Assembly: GCA_017516965.1 (NCBI GenBank)
Contig: JAFXAP010000015.1
Coordinates: forward strand, 124,001 to 188,000
Direction of reading: 5' to 3'
DNA from: Clostridia bacterium
GTDB taxonomy: Bacteria > Bacillota > Clostridia > Oscillospirales > Acutalibacteraceae
Length of the DNA stretch: 64,000 nucleotides
Made by a program: the position numbers and the translations under genes. Positions 31,525 through 40,661 of this stretch are shown piece after piece; the first letter of the stretch is position 1; each line of letters starts with the position of its first letter. The notes under the pieces are model-generated. The model did not search any database and was not told the origin of the DNA. It saw only the letters and a program-made list of their open reading frames with translations.

Positions 31525-32564
31525 CAGGTGTCAAGCCTCATATCACCGGGTTTTATCCATTTAAGTTTGCGCATAACTTCACTTACACCAAAGGCAATTA
31601 TAGCGGGAAGCACAAAATGCATAAGCGCAATTTCAAGCACAATAATCACAGGTTCCATACCCGAAGCCGCCATTTCGGTATATGTTTCAAAAGGACCTAC
31701 AAGACCCGCAGTTCCCATACCCGAGCCGGTTGGGGTGCTTACCATTTTAAGCAACGCCGTCGAAACAGGTCCCAAAACCGCGCTTGCGACTATAGCAGGC
31801 AACCAGATTATTGGTTTGCGAACAATGTTTGGCATTTGAAGCATTGAGGTTCCTATACCCTGCGACACAAGTCCCGATACTTTGTTATCTCGATATGATG
31901 CTACAGCAAAACCTATCATATTGCAACAGCAACCTACCACAGCGGCGCCCGCCGCAAGACCCGAAAGTTTAAGCGACACACCAATAGCCGCAGAAGATAT
32001 AGGAAGGGTTAAGCATATACCCATAACAACCGATACAATAATTCCGCAAATGATTGGTTGTTGTTCAACACCAAAGTTAATAATTGAACCAATCCAAGAC
32101 ATAAATTTAGACACAGGTGGTCCTATAACAAAGCCTGCAACGCTACCTGTAAGAATTGCAACAAGTGGTGTTACAATTATATCTACCTTGGTTTTGCCCG
32201 AAACAAGTCCGCCAATTTCTATTGCAATATATGCCGCAACAAAAGCGCCAAGCGGCTCACCCGGTCTGCCCATAACAAAGCTTTCGGTAGCAACGTTTGG
32301 GAAAGCGCCCACAAGACCTGCCACAGCGGCAGAAACGGTAACTAGCGGAGAAGATTTTAGTTTGCACGCAACACCAATACCAATTCCTGCGCCCGTTATG
32401 GTCTTTGCAAAACCGCCAACAGCCACTAAATAGTTGCCTGCGTGTCCACCAATTATTGCGCCAACTTGTGAAATAATTGTGCCAATAATCAGCGTAGCAA
32501 AAAGCCCTGAAGCCATACCCGAGAGTCCGTCAATAAAAAGACGGTTTAAATATTTTTTGATCAT
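31524..32564 (-). CDS. PTS EIIC-like membrane permease (PTS_EIIC_2 type)
   Basis: 346 residues, nearly all hydrophobic, about 9-10 membrane helices. It resembles the stand-alone PTS IIC-like family (SGMASGLFATLIIGTIISQVG; TVSAAVAGLVGAF; GTAGLVGPFETYTEM) that lacks EIIA and EIIB domains. No PTS components are nearby, so the substrate is unknown. The ATG follows AAGGAGGATG. A consensus promoter lies at 32612-32640. Confidence 0.8.
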   Translation of the reverse strand: MIKKYLNRLFIDGLSGMASGLFATLIIGTIISQVGAIIGGHAGNYLVAVGGFAKTITGAGIGIGVACKLKSSPLVTVSAAVAGLVGAFPNVATESFVMGRPGEPLGAFVAAYIAIEIGGLVSGKTKVDIIVTPLVAILTGSVAGFVIGPPVSKFMSWIGSIINFGVEQQPIICGIIVSVVMGICLTLPISSAAIGVSLKLSGLAAGAAVVGCCCNMIGFAVASYRDNKVSGLVSQGIGTSMLQMPNIVRKPIIWLPAIVASAVLGPVSTALLKMVSTPTGSGMGTAGLVGPFETYTEMAASGMEPVIIVLEIALMHFVLPAIIAFGVSEVMRKLKWIKPGDMRLDT

Positions 32565-32611
32565 TTTTTCATCCTCCTTTTTTTCGATGAATTTCGTTTT
32601 AATTTAACATA

Positions 32612-32640
32612 ATTATAGTACAATGTTTTTACACAGTCAA
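32612..32640 (-). promoter_or_regulatory. Promoter of the PTS-IIC-like permease and nth
   Basis: On the minus strand TTGACT (32640-32635), 17 bases, TATAAT (32617-32612). Confidence 0.8.
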
Positions 32641-32652
32641 GTAAGATACTAA

Positions 32653-32682
32653 AAAAATCCCCGAAAAATTCGGGGATTTTTT
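32653..32682. terminator. Terminator after the small membrane protein gene
   Basis: Stem AATCCCCGAA/TTCGGGGATT with A- and T-runs on both sides. An almost identical hairpin lies at 33386-33412. Confidence 0.85.
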
Positions 32683-32684
32683 AA

Positions 32685-33083
32685 TTAGTATTTTTTACGC
32701 AAAACCATATAACTTATATAATAAAGCAGTACTACTAAACACACGCCACCGCCTGAAAGCATCATTAAATCGTCTTTACCCATAAACTTAAAAACGATTG
32801 TTGTCACAGCCGCAATAATCACAAATAAATACCCTGCCCAACTCCACGCTTTAAGCGATAAAAATCTATTGCGCTCATCGCTGTTTTTAACGTCGATTTC
32901 TTCACGGTATTTTTCATTTGTATGATATTTTATGTTGCGCAAAAGAAAAAGTGAGCCCACAAAAATCATTGCCACGCCAAAGCCCGACCAATATTCATCA
33001 ACTAAATTCACAAGGCTTAGCGCCAAAAGTGTGATTCCGATTATAACCTCTAAAACGCTTGATATAAGTCTTACCTTTTTCAT
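32685..33083 (-). CDS. Small four-helix membrane protein paired with an XRE regulator
   Basis: 132 residues with four predicted helices in two pairs (VLEVIIGITLLALSLVNLV, SGFGVAMIFVGSLFLL; SWAGYLFVIIAAVTTIVF, MLSGGGVCLVVLLYYISYMVL) joined by a charged loop (YHTNEKYREEIDVKNSDERN). It resembles the small membrane proteins commonly encoded after SinR/XRE-type regulators in Firmicutes. Function is unknown. The ATG overlaps the regulator's stop by 4 bases. Confidence 0.75.
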   Translation of the reverse strand: MKKVRLISSVLEVIIGITLLALSLVNLVDEYWSGFGVAMIFVGSLFLLRNIKYHTNEKYREEIDVKNSDERNRFLSLKAWSWAGYLFVIIAAVTTIVFKFMGKDDLMMLSGGGVCLVVLLYYISYMVLRKKY

Positions 33084-33286
33084 TTTAATTCCTCCGTATC
33101 AAAAATAAAAACTTGTTCTATTGTCATATCAAAGCACTTTGCAATTTTGTATGCTAAAAATATTGATGGGTTATATTTACCCGTTTCAAGCGAACTGATA
33201 GTCTGCCTTGAAACACCCAGCATTTTGGCAAAGTCCTCTTGAGTAATGCCTTTTTGCTTTCTTATCTGCTCTATTTTGTTTTTCAC
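33080..33286 (-). CDS. XRE-family HTH regulator
   Basis: 68 residues from GTG at 33286, after GAGGTGA; an in-frame ATG at 33337 would lie across the operator and promoter and is rejected. It is one Cro/C1-type helix-turn-helix (KNKIEQIRKQKGITQEDFAK, then MLGVSRQTISSLETGKYNPS and LAYKIAKCFDMTIEQVFIF). It likely represses its own operon through the perfect palindrome at 33303-33324, which covers the transcription start. Confidence 0.88.
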   Translation of the reverse strand: MKNKIEQIRKQKGITQEDFAKMLGVSRQTISSLETGKYNPSIFLAYKIAKCFDMTIEQVFIFDTEELK

Positions 33287-33302
33287 CCGATCACCTCGTT
33301 TT

Positions 33303-33324
33303 AATGTAAAGTTAACTTTACATT
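33303..33324. promoter_or_regulatory. 22-bp perfect palindromic operator
   Basis: Arms AATGTAAAGTT and AACTTTACATT abut with no spacer, just downstream of the -10 box at 33328-33333. A further half site AACTTTACATT lies upstream at 33359-33369. This fits autoregulation by the XRE protein. Confidence 0.7.
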
Positions 33325-33327
33325 TGT

Positions 33328-33356
33328 ATATTAGCACACTTCTTTTGAAATGTCAA
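33328..33356 (-). promoter_or_regulatory. Promoter of the XRE/membrane-protein pair
   Basis: TTGACA (33356-33351), 17 bases, TAATAT (33333-33328). Confidence 0.8.
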
Positions 33357-33385
33357 GCAAACTTTACATTTTTTGCAAAAAAATA

Positions 33386-33415
33386 AATCCCCGAAAAAAT
33401 TCGGGGATTTTAAAT
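33386..33415. terminator. Terminator after pnp
   Basis: AAATCCCCGAA/TTCGGGGATTT hairpin with A/T-rich flanks, just beyond the pnp stop codon. Confidence 0.8.
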
Positions 33416-33419
33416 TTAA

Positions 33420-35609
33420 TTATTTATCTCTTCTTTTAAAGCCACGACGGTTGCCGCTTTTGCGAGGAGCTTCATCCTCGGCATCGTCTTCAACAACTGC
33501 GCCGTTAACCTCTACAAGAGCATCGCGACGTGAAAGGTTAATTCTGCCCTGGTCGTCAATCTCGGTAACCTTAACAATTACCTGATCGCCAACTGCTACA
33601 ACATCTTCAACCTTTTCTACACGCTTAACGTCAAGTTTAGAGATGTGAACAAGACCCTCTTTACCCGGTGCAATTTCAACGAATGCGCCAAAGGTCATAA
33701 GTCTTGTTACCTTACCGCTGTAGATTGCGCCGATTTCGGGATCATTTGCAATAAGATTGATAATATCAATAGCAGCCTGAGCTTTGCTAAGGTCAAGACC
33801 TGCAACAAATACGTGTCCGTCTTCTTCAATGTTGATTGTGCATTCGCACTGCTCTTGAATAGACTGAATAACCTTACCCTGCTTACCGATAACATCACCA
33901 ATCTTATCTGGGCTAATGGTGGTTGTAAGCATCTTAGGCGCATAAGGTGACAATTCCTTACGGTATTCAGGAATACATTTAAGCATTACTTCATCAAGAA
34001 TGTGCATACGAGCCTTGTTTGTTTTTGCAAATGCTTCTTTAATAATTTCAGGTGTAAGACCGTGTACCTTAAGGTCCATCTGAATAGCTGTAATACCCTT
34101 ATGAGTACCTGCTACCTTAAAGTCCATATCGCCATAGAAGTCTTCAAGACCCTGAATGTCTACCATTGTCATAAAGTCGCCGTAAACACCCTTATCACCT
34201 GTGATAAGACCACAAGAAATACCTGCAACGGGCGCTTTAATCGGAACACCTGCCGCCATAAGAGCAAGGGTTGAACCGCAGATAGAGCCCTGTGAAGTAG
34301 AACCATTAGAGGAAAGAACCTCACTTACCACACGAATAGCATATGGGAACTCTTCTACCGAAGGAATAACAGGCAAAAGTGCGCGTTCAGCCAAAGCGCC
34401 GTGACCGATTTCACGACGACCGGGGCCACGTGACGGCTTGGTTTCGCCTACTGAATATGATGGGAAGTTATAGTGGTGAATGTAACGTTTGCTTACCTCT
34501 TCATCAAGACCATCAAGTTTTTGCGCCTCGCTAACGGGAGCGAGTGTAGCGATCGAGAGAACCTGTGTCTGACCACGGGTAAACATACCTGAACCGTGAA
34601 CGCGTGGAAGAAGGTCAATCTGAGCATCGAGCGGACGAATGTCATCAATGCCACGACCGTCAACACGTTTGCCTTCATCTTTAAGCCAAGCGCGAACAAC
34701 GTGCTTTTGAACAAGATACATAATCTCGTCAAGTTTTGCTTCGCAACCCTCAAAACGCTCATCAAACTTAGCGTGAACAGCATCATAAATAGGAAGTAAA
34801 GCCGCATCGCGAACATTTTTATCATCAGTATCAAGCGCTTTCTTTACATCTTCAATGCAGAAAGCCTCAATCTCTGCCATAATTTCAGGATCAGGATCGC
34901 TTGATTCAAATGTGAATTTTTCTTTGCCGATTTCAGCAACTATGCCGTTAATAAACTTAACAATTTCTTTGTTTACCTCGTGACCTGCCATAATGCAGTC
35001 AAACATAAGGTCATCAGGAATTTCGTTACCGCCGGCTTCAATCATAGCAACAAGGTCTGCGGTTGAAGATACGGTAAGGTTAAGTTCGGTAGCAGCGCGC
35101 TGTTCAAGAGTTGGGTTGATTACGATTTCACCGTCAATAAGACCAACGCTTGTAGAAGCAATTGGGCCATCCCAAGGAATATCAGATACTGCAATAGCCG
35201 CTGATACACCGATAGCTGCTGTAATTTCGGGTGAGCAATCGGGGTCAACCGACATAACGGTAGCAACAACCGAACAATCGTTGCGCATATCTTTTGGGAA
35301 AAGAGGACGAATAGGTCTGTCAATGCAACGTGAAGAAAGAATTGCCTTTTCACTAGCCTTACCTTCACGGCGCTGGAAAGAACCGGGAATTCGACCTACT
35401 GCATACATTTTTTCTTCAAAATCAACTGAAAGTGGGAAAAAGTCAACGCCCTCGCGTGGTTTTGAAGATGCTGTTACGGTACAAAGTACACTTGTGTCAC
35501 CGTATCTTGCCATAAAAGCGGCATTTGCAAGACCAGCCATTTTACCTGTTTCAAGACTAAATGGTCTGCCTGCAATGGTGGTTTCATAAACCTTAAAGTT
35601 TTCAAACAT
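33420..35609 (-). CDS. pnp: Polynucleotide phosphorylase
   Basis: 729 residues, full length. It degrades RNA 3' to 5' by phosphorolysis and can add tails. Two RNase PH domains (with FPLSVDFEEKMYAVGRIPGSF near 60 and THYNFPSYSVGE-like HHYNFPSYSVGETKPSRGPG around 380), a KH domain (ISPDKIGDVIGKQGKVIQSI, about 555), an S1 domain (SGKVTRLMTFGAFVEIAPGK, about 620) and a basic Lys/Arg tail. The ATG follows AAGGAGA. It lies downstream of rpsO, with a long imperfect stem-loop in its leader (35644-35725). Confidence 0.98.
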   Translation of the reverse strand: MFENFKVYETTIAGRPFSLETGKMAGLANAAFMARYGDTSVLCTVTASSKPREGVDFFPLSVDFEEKMYAVGRIPGSFQRREGKASEKAILSSRCIDRPIRPLFPKDMRNDCSVVATVMSVDPDCSPEITAAIGVSAAIAVSDIPWDGPIASTSVGLIDGEIVINPTLEQRAATELNLTVSSTADLVAMIEAGGNEIPDDLMFDCIMAGHEVNKEIVKFINGIVAEIGKEKFTFESSDPDPEIMAEIEAFCIEDVKKALDTDDKNVRDAALLPIYDAVHAKFDERFEGCEAKLDEIMYLVQKHVVRAWLKDEGKRVDGRGIDDIRPLDAQIDLLPRVHGSGMFTRGQTQVLSIATLAPVSEAQKLDGLDEEVSKRYIHHYNFPSYSVGETKPSRGPGRREIGHGALAERALLPVIPSVEEFPYAIRVVSEVLSSNGSTSQGSICGSTLALMAAGVPIKAPVAGISCGLITGDKGVYGDFMTMVDIQGLEDFYGDMDFKVAGTHKGITAIQMDLKVHGLTPEIIKEAFAKTNKARMHILDEVMLKCIPEYRKELSPYAPKMLTTTISPDKIGDVIGKQGKVIQSIQEQCECTINIEEDGHVFVAGLDLSKAQAAIDIINLIANDPEIGAIYSGKVTRLMTFGAFVEIAPGKEGLVHISKLDVKRVEKVEDVVAVGDQVIVKVTEIDDQGRINLSRRDALVEVNGAVVEDDAEDEAPRKSGNRRGFKRRDK

Positions 35610-35643
35610 TGTTTTAATCTCCTTATTTTTTATGTTTTTATGT

Positions 35644-35725
35644 TAAGAGATCTTCCGTTTAGCAATAAAATCAATACCCGATTTTCAGGCACTCATTTTA
35701 CCGCTAAACAACAAAAAATCTCTTT
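35644..35725 (-). promoter_or_regulatory. Long stem-loop in the pnp leader
   Basis: Three aligned arm pairs: AAGAGAT/ATCTCTT (35645-35651 with 35718-35724), GTTTAGC/GCTAAAC (35657-35663 with 35703-35709) and TAAAAT/ATTTTA (35666-35671 with 35695-35700). A double-stranded leader cut by RNase III controls pnp in enterobacteria; a similar role here is inference. Confidence 0.6.
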
Positions 35726-35751
35726 AAAACCGTGCGCCTTTAACAAAATCA

Positions 35752-35781
35752 AACCGAGCAAATAGCGCTTTGCTCGGTTTG
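35752..35781 (-). terminator. Terminator of rpsO
   Basis: AAACCGAGCAAA/TTTGCTCGGTTT, 12-bp stem, followed on the minus strand by GATTTTGTT. Probably leaky, since pnp has no strong promoter of its own that I can see. Confidence 0.7.
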
Positions 35782-35793
35782 TTTGTTACATAA

Positions 35794-36057
35794 TTACTTA
35801 CGCAAGCCGAGCTTCTTAACGATAGCACGGTATCTTTCGATGTCTTTCTTCTGAAGGTATGCAAGAAGGTTTCTTCTGTGACCTACCATCTTAAGAAGAC
35901 CGCGGCGTGAGTGGTGGTCCTTCTTGTGAATATCAAGGTGAGCGTTGAGCTCATTGATACGGAAAGTAAGAACAGCAATCTGTACTTCAGGAGAACCGGT
36001 GTCACCCTCGTGAACAGCGTACTCAGCCATAATCTGCTGCTTTTGTTCGTTAGTCAT
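35794..36057 (-). CDS. rpsO: 30S ribosomal protein S15
   Basis: 87 residues from the ATG at 36057 (AAAAAGGAGTG upstream); a longer frame to 36153 would run through the leader. It binds the 16S rRNA central domain. Signature: [38 protein letters not shown] and [14 protein letters not shown]. It is followed by pnp, the usual order. Confidence 0.98.
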   Translation of the reverse strand: MTNEQKQQIMAEYAVHEGDTGSPEVQIAVLTFRINELNAHLDIHKKDHHSRRGLLKMVGHRRNLLAYLQKKDIERYRAIVKKLGLRK

Positions 36058-36173
36058 TCTTTTCACTCCTTTTTTATAATATTGTCCGCCCTGCTCCAAG
36101 CCAAAGGCCTTGAGTGTTCCGCATAAACGGCAGTCGCCAAAAGCATAGAACAAGGTATCTGACCATAGTCAGC
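36058..36173 (-). promoter_or_regulatory. rpsO leader, possible S15 autoregulatory structure
   Basis: The ~115-base leader holds small hairpins (TGACTATGGTCA; CCGTTTATGCGG; CTCAAGGCC-TTT-GGCTTGGAG, imperfect). In many Firmicutes S15 binds its own leader; the match here is only general. Confidence 0.35.
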
Positions 36174-36179
36174 CATAGC

Positions 36180-36208
36180 ATTATATCACAACTCTTTTAA
36201 AAAGTAAA
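36180..36208 (-). promoter_or_regulatory. Promoter of rpsO
   Basis: TTTACT (36208-36203), 17 bases, TATAAT (36185-36180). Confidence 0.75.
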
Positions 36209-36329
36209 GGGTTTTTTATTTTTATTTTTTGTGGTAGAATATTAACGAATAATTCACACATTAAAAACATAAATGTAATAAACTTATTTTAGTATTCTAA
36301 TAATATATTTGCTTGGAGTTGATTTTTTA

Positions 36330-37583
36330 GTGAGCGAATTTGAAAACAACAATCAAAATTATGAAAATTTTGAAGATAACCAACCGCCCTCCTATACTAC
36401 CCCCTATCAAAACTATGCTGTACCGCAAAGGGCTAAAAAGACCAAGAAAAGTCACAGCACCGCTGTTGTGATTGTTTCGTCTTTACTTGCGGCTGTTATA
36501 GGTCTTACGGGCGGTGTGATTGCAATGGTTTCTGTTTTTGGAATAAATCACTTGTTTGGCAATCAAAAACAAACCGAAATTACCGAAAGTTCTAACAATT
36601 CAAAAAGCAACGTAACCATAAACGTTGATGAAAACGCCTCGTCAACAGCCGAAGCAGTAGCCGCTAAATGCACCGAAAGTGTGGTAGGTATTCGCACCAC
36701 AACATCGGTTATGAGCTTTTTTGGCGGCGCTCAAGAGCAAACGGGCGACGGTTCGGGTGTTGTTTATACCGCTGACGGTTATATCATAACCAACTATCAC
36801 GTAATTAGTTCTGCAGTAAACGGACAAAATTCAAAAATTGATGTGTTTATTGGTGACAGCAACTCAAAATCATACCCTGCAACTGTGGTAGGTTACAACA
36901 TTTCTTGCGATCTTGCAGTGTTAAAAATTGATGCAAACGGTCTTACCCCTATAGAAATTGGTGACAGCAGCAAACTTAAAGTAGGTCAAGTTGTTGTAAC
37001 AATCGGCGCTTCGGGCGGTCTTGAATTTATGGGTAGCGTTACCTATGGTATTATAAGCGGTCTTGACAGAACGGTATCTACCAATTCACAGCTTAAGCTG
37101 ATTCAGACCGATGCTGCCATAAACCCAGGTAACTCAGGTGGCGCATTGCTTGACTCAAGCGGAAAACTGGTTGGCATAAACAGTTCTAAAATTGCATCGG
37201 TAGAGTTTGAGGGTATGGGATTTGCAATACCTGTAAATACCGTAAAAGAAAAATGCGACAAGATTATATCACACGACGGAAGTTCACAGGTTTATTTTGG
37301 TGTAAGCGTCAGCAGCACCTACACAAGTGATGTTCTTGAATTTTACGGTTTCCCCGTAGGAGCAGTTGTATCAAGTGTAGCCGATGGCAGTCCTGCCGCC
37401 AATGCAGGTATTGAACGCGGGGACATTATAACTGAGTTTAACGGCACACAAATTACCGAATACACCGTTTTAGGTGATGCGCTTTATGATTGTGAGCCTG
37501 ACCAAACTGTTAAGGTTACAATTTATCGTAGCGGCAGACTATATGACGTAGATGTAAAACTTACATCAGACACTTCCAATTAA
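36330..37583 (+). CDS. HtrA/DegP-like membrane-anchored serine protease
   Basis: 417 residues from GTG at 36330 (TTGGAG about 11 bases upstream; an upstream TTG at 36309 would overlap that site). Short cytoplasmic N-terminus rich in Asn, Glu and Tyr (1-40), a transmembrane helix (about 50-75), a trypsin-like domain (about 110-290) with triad His in IITNYHVI, Asp in ISCDLAVLKID and Ser in GNSGGALLD, and one PDZ domain (about 320-405). It degrades misfolded proteins outside the membrane. Confidence 0.95.
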   Translation: MSEFENNNQNYENFEDNQPPSYTTPYQNYAVPQRAKKTKKSHSTAVVIVSSLLAAVIGLTGGVIAMVSVFGINHLFGNQKQTEITESSNNSKSNVTINVDENASSTAEAVAAKCTESVVGIRTTTSVMSFFGGAQEQTGDGSGVVYTADGYIITNYHVISSAVNGQNSKIDVFIGDSNSKSYPATVVGYNISCDLAVLKIDANGLTPIEIGDSSKLKVGQVVVTIGASGGLEFMGSVTYGIISGLDRTVSTNSQLKLIQTDAAINPGNSGGALLDSSGKLVGINSSKIASVEFEGMGFAIPVNTVKEKCDKIISHDGSSQVYFGVSVSSTYTSDVLEFYGFPVGAVVSSVADGSPAANAGIERGDIITEFNGTQITEYTVLGDALYDCEPDQTVKVTIYRSGRLYDVDVKLTSDTSN

Positions 37584-37590
37584 ATGACTA

Positions 37591-37623
37591 AAACACTCAC
37601 TTGATGTCAAGTGAGTGTTTTTT
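37591..37623 (+). terminator. Terminator after the HtrA gene
   Basis: 14-bp perfect stem AAACACTCACTTGA / complement, 2-base loop, then T-run. Confidence 0.9.
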
Positions 37624-37624
37624 A

Positions 37625-37653
37625 TTGAAAAATGCTTTTAAATTTGCTATAAT
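37625..37653 (+). promoter_or_regulatory. Promoter of the GH106-like gene
   Basis: TTGAAA (37625-37630), 17 bases, TATAAT (37648-37653); 35 bases upstream of the start codon. Confidence 0.75.
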
Positions 37654-37687
37654 TAGATTTAATAAAATTAACAATTGAGGGTACATT

Positions 37688-40612
37688 ATGTTTTACAAAA
37701 ATCTTAAAAATCCACCTAACAAATACCGTCCTGCGCCGTTTTGGTCTTGGAACGAAAAACTCTGCACAGAAGAGACTGCCGCCCAGGTGCGCGAGATGGA
37801 AGCGGTTGGCATTGGCGGTTATTTTATGCACGCTCGCGGCGGGCTTCAAACCGAATATCTTTCGGACGAGTGGTTTGATAATGTAAAGGCAACACTTCGC
37901 CAAGGCAAAGCGCTTGATATGAAGTCTTGGGGTTATGATGAAAACGGTTGGCCCAGTGGCTTTGGTTCGGGTCTTGTTAACGGTCTTGGACTTAAATATC
38001 AGCAAAAATATTTGCGCTGTGAAGAGACGGATACTGCCGTTAACAGTGACAATACCATTATAAACCTGCCCTATAACAATAAAAATTTGCATTTTTATTA
38101 CACGGTTAATCCTTTTTACGTTGATACCCTCGACGGTGAAGTTATATCTGAATTCATACGTGTTACACACGATGCATACAGCGAAAAACTTGGGTGTGAA
38201 TTTGGCGATATGGCGGGTTTTTTTACCGATGAGCCACAGGTGTCGCGCAATGGTTACCCTTGGTCATTTGTTTTAGAAAAAGAATATATGAAGACTTACG
38301 GCGAAGCGCTTGCGCCAAACCTTACAGGACTTTTTTTTGACACCGAAAACAGCAGTGAAATTAAGTATAAATATTGGAAACTTATCACAAACTTGTTCTC
38401 GGAAAACTATATGAACAACATATATAAATGGTGCCAGGCAAACGGCAGCGCACTTACAGGTCACCTTGTAATCGAGGAGGGCTTGTGGGGTCAGGTAATT
38501 GCAAACGGCGCTTGTATGCCGCATTATGAATATATGACCGTGCCCGGTATGGATAACCTAGGTCGTATACTTAATCATATCGAATGTCAGATGCAGCTTA
38601 GCTCGGTTGCTAATCAGCTTGGCAAAAAGCAAATACTTTCTGAAACGTATGCCGCATGTGGTTGGAATGTTAATTTTGAAGAGTTACTCCTTATATATGA
38701 GCATCAGATGGTGCACGGTATAAACTACCTTTGTCAGCACCTTGAGGGCTATACCCTGCGAGGCATCAGAAAACGTGACTACCCCGCAACACTCTTTAAA
38801 CAGCAACCTTGGTGGAATGATTATCGCGCGTTTAATGACAAGGTAAGCCGCATAGGAATGCTTATTGCCGAAGGTGAAATAAACCACGAGATTTTGGTGC
38901 TTCACTCGGCTGACAGCGCCTGGGCAAATTTTAATATTGCTTCACCCGGCTACTCATTAAGTCTTTGCAACGATATGGTAAACGTTATGGACCACCTCGA
39001 AAAAAATCAGTTGCAATATCATTTGGGTGACTCCACTATTATGGAGCGTCACGCAAAGGTTAAAAACGGCAAACTTATCATAGGCACTCAAAGTTATAGC
39101 GTTGTGGTGGTTCCGCCCGCCGACTGTCTGGCGCAAAACACCGTAAAACTGCTTAAAGAGTTTAAAGCTCAAGGCGGACTTGTAATTTTTGCAGGTCGTG
39201 TTCCTACTATGATAGACGGCAAAAACACCGACGAGGTAGTAGTATTTGCAAAGGACTGCGTTTGTGTAGAGCCGCAAAATCTTGTAAGCGCTATACCCGA
39301 CTCTTTACGCAAAATAGAACTTACATATAATGCAGATAAGCTCGAAAATCCAATTTTAACTGCTGTGCGCCGATTTGAGAGCCAAAAGATGACTATGTAT
39401 TACCTTGTGAACCCGTGTAATGTAACACACGATTTTACCGCTACGGTAAAGGGTGGCAGCGCTACTGCGTTTAACGCATTATCGGGCGAAGAAGAGGCAG
39501 TTGCATTTTTACAAAACGGTGACAGCCTAAACATCAAGAGCACCATTTTTGGCAACGGTTCGGTTGTGTTGTTTGTTTATGACGAGGCTATAAAGCAACC
39601 GCTTGATGATGCTAAAAAGCAGTTAACACCACTCGAGTTTTCAAACGCTTGGCAGATTAAATCAGACGACAACGCGCTGACACTTGACTACTGCGACGTT
39701 TATTTTGACGGAGTTCTTGCATATCAAAACCTACCTATCAGCGACGTGCAAGAAAAGGCGCTTAGCTTTGAGCGCAAGGTAAACACAAAACTTGTGTTTA
39801 GGTTTAACGTTAAGGATTTAGCATTTTCAAAGTGTGAGTTAGTTGTTGAAACACCCGAGATTTTTGACATAACGGTAAACGGCAAGGTTATTGAAAAGGC
39901 TGTTAAGGGTTATTATTTTGATAAATCTTTTAAGGTGATTGATATTTTCTCTTGCATTAAAAATGGCGAAAATGAAATTACCCTTAGTTGTGATTTTGAG
40001 CAAAGCAAAGCGGTTTATGAAAATGTCAAGAAATCGCTTGAATTTGAGTCGGAAAGAAATAAGCTAAGTTATGATATGGAGCTTGAGGCCATTTATCTTA
40101 AAGGTGATTTTGCAGTTAAAACCGACGACTGTTTTGAATGCCTTGAGCGTGAGGCGCTAAGGACCAAGGGCAATTTTTATTTAACAAAAGCGCCCGACAC
40201 TCTATATAGCGGTGACATTGTAAAACAAGGCTACCCCTTCTTTGCAGGTAGTATGACCTTTAAGCAAAATATCACGCTAACGAAAGATGAATGTAACTGC
40301 CGCAGTATAAAGTTTGCCCGTTTAGGCTCTACGGTAATTAAAGTAAAGGTAAACGGCAAAGATGCCGACAAGGTTATGTGGCAGCCGTATGAGGTTGATG
40401 TTTCCAGCCTTTTGTGTGAAGGCGAAAACGAAATAGAAATCACCATTACAGGAAGTTTGCGAAACCTGTTGGGACCTTTCCACTTAATTGAAGGAGAAAA
40501 CCACTGGGTAGCACCAAATTGCTTTTTCCACGAGTCACCGATATGGTGCAAAGGAATCAACAAAAAATGGGTAGACAGCTACTGCTTTATAGAGTTTGGA
40601 TTGTTCTTATAA
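37688..40612 (+). CDS. Large glycoside hydrolase, GH106 (alpha-L-rhamnosidase)-like
   Basis: 974 residues, no signal peptide, so cytoplasmic. The N-terminus (NPPNKYRPAPFWSWNEKL, then AVGIGGYFMHARGGL and KSWGYDENGWPSGFGSG) is characteristic of GH106-like enzymes, with FFTDEPQVSRNGYPWS a probable catalytic region near 180. A glutamine-amidotransferase-like or beta-sandwich middle and two C-terminal beta-sandwich modules follow, the last with CEGENEIEITITGSLRNLLGP. Specificity cannot be read; rhamnose or another deoxysugar from plant or bacterial glycans is likely. It is monocistronic, with its own promoter and terminator. Confidence 0.85.
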   Translation: MFYKNLKNPPNKYRPAPFWSWNEKLCTEETAAQVREMEAVGIGGYFMHARGGLQTEYLSDEWFDNVKATLRQGKALDMKSWGYDENGWPSGFGSGLVNGLGLKYQQKYLRCEETDTAVNSDNTIINLPYNNKNLHFYYTVNPFYVDTLDGEVISEFIRVTHDAYSEKLGCEFGDMAGFFTDEPQVSRNGYPWSFVLEKEYMKTYGEALAPNLTGLFFDTENSSEIKYKYWKLITNLFSENYMNNIYKWCQANGSALTGHLVIEEGLWGQVIANGACMPHYEYMTVPGMDNLGRILNHIECQMQLSSVANQLGKKQILSETYAACGWNVNFEELLLIYEHQMVHGINYLCQHLEGYTLRGIRKRDYPATLFKQQPWWNDYRAFNDKVSRIGMLIAEGEINHEILVLHSADSAWANFNIASPGYSLSLCNDMVNVMDHLEKNQLQYHLGDSTIMERHAKVKNGKLIIGTQSYSVVVVPPADCLAQNTVKLLKEFKAQGGLVIFAGRVPTMIDGKNTDEVVVFAKDCVCVEPQNLVSAIPDSLRKIELTYNADKLENPILTAVRRFESQKMTMYYLVNPCNVTHDFTATVKGGSATAFNALSGEEEAVAFLQNGDSLNIKSTIFGNGSVVLFVYDEAIKQPLDDAKKQLTPLEFSNAWQIKSDDNALTLDYCDVYFDGVLAYQNLPISDVQEKALSFERKVNTKLVFRFNVKDLAFSKCELVVETPEIFDITVNGKVIEKAVKGYYFDKSFKVIDIFSCIKNGENEITLSCDFEQSKAVYENVKKSLEFESERNKLSYDMELEAIYLKGDFAVKTDDCFECLEREALRTKGNFYLTKAPDTLYSGDIVKQGYPFFAGSMTFKQNITLTKDECNCRSIKFARLGSTVIKVKVNGKDADKVMWQPYEVDVSSLLCEGENEIEITITGSLRNLLGPFHLIEGENHWVAPNCFFHESPIWCKGINKKWVDSYCFIEFGLFL

Positions 40613-40620
40613 TTAAAGCA

Positions 40621-40657
40621 AAAAGCAACGATGTGAAAACATCGTTGCTTTTTTTGT
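40621..40657. terminator. Terminator between convergent GH106-like and mosaic-protein genes
   Basis: 14-bp perfect stem AAAAGCAACGATGT / complement with GAAA loop and T-run. Confidence 0.9.
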
Positions 40658-40661
40658 GTCA

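Noticed and set aside
31882-32433. Open frame of 183 codons on the plus strand opposite the PTS-IIC-like gene
   Set aside because: It lies wholly antisense to a clear membrane protein gene and has no ribosome binding site or recognisable domain.
34993-35589. Open frame of 198 codons on the plus strand inside pnp
   Set aside because: Antisense shadow of a conserved gene; low-complexity Ser/Thr/Ile-rich translation.
37622-38170. Open frame of 182 codons on the minus strand over the GH106-like start
   Set aside because: It would cover the promoter and the conserved N-terminus of the opposite gene and shows no domain.
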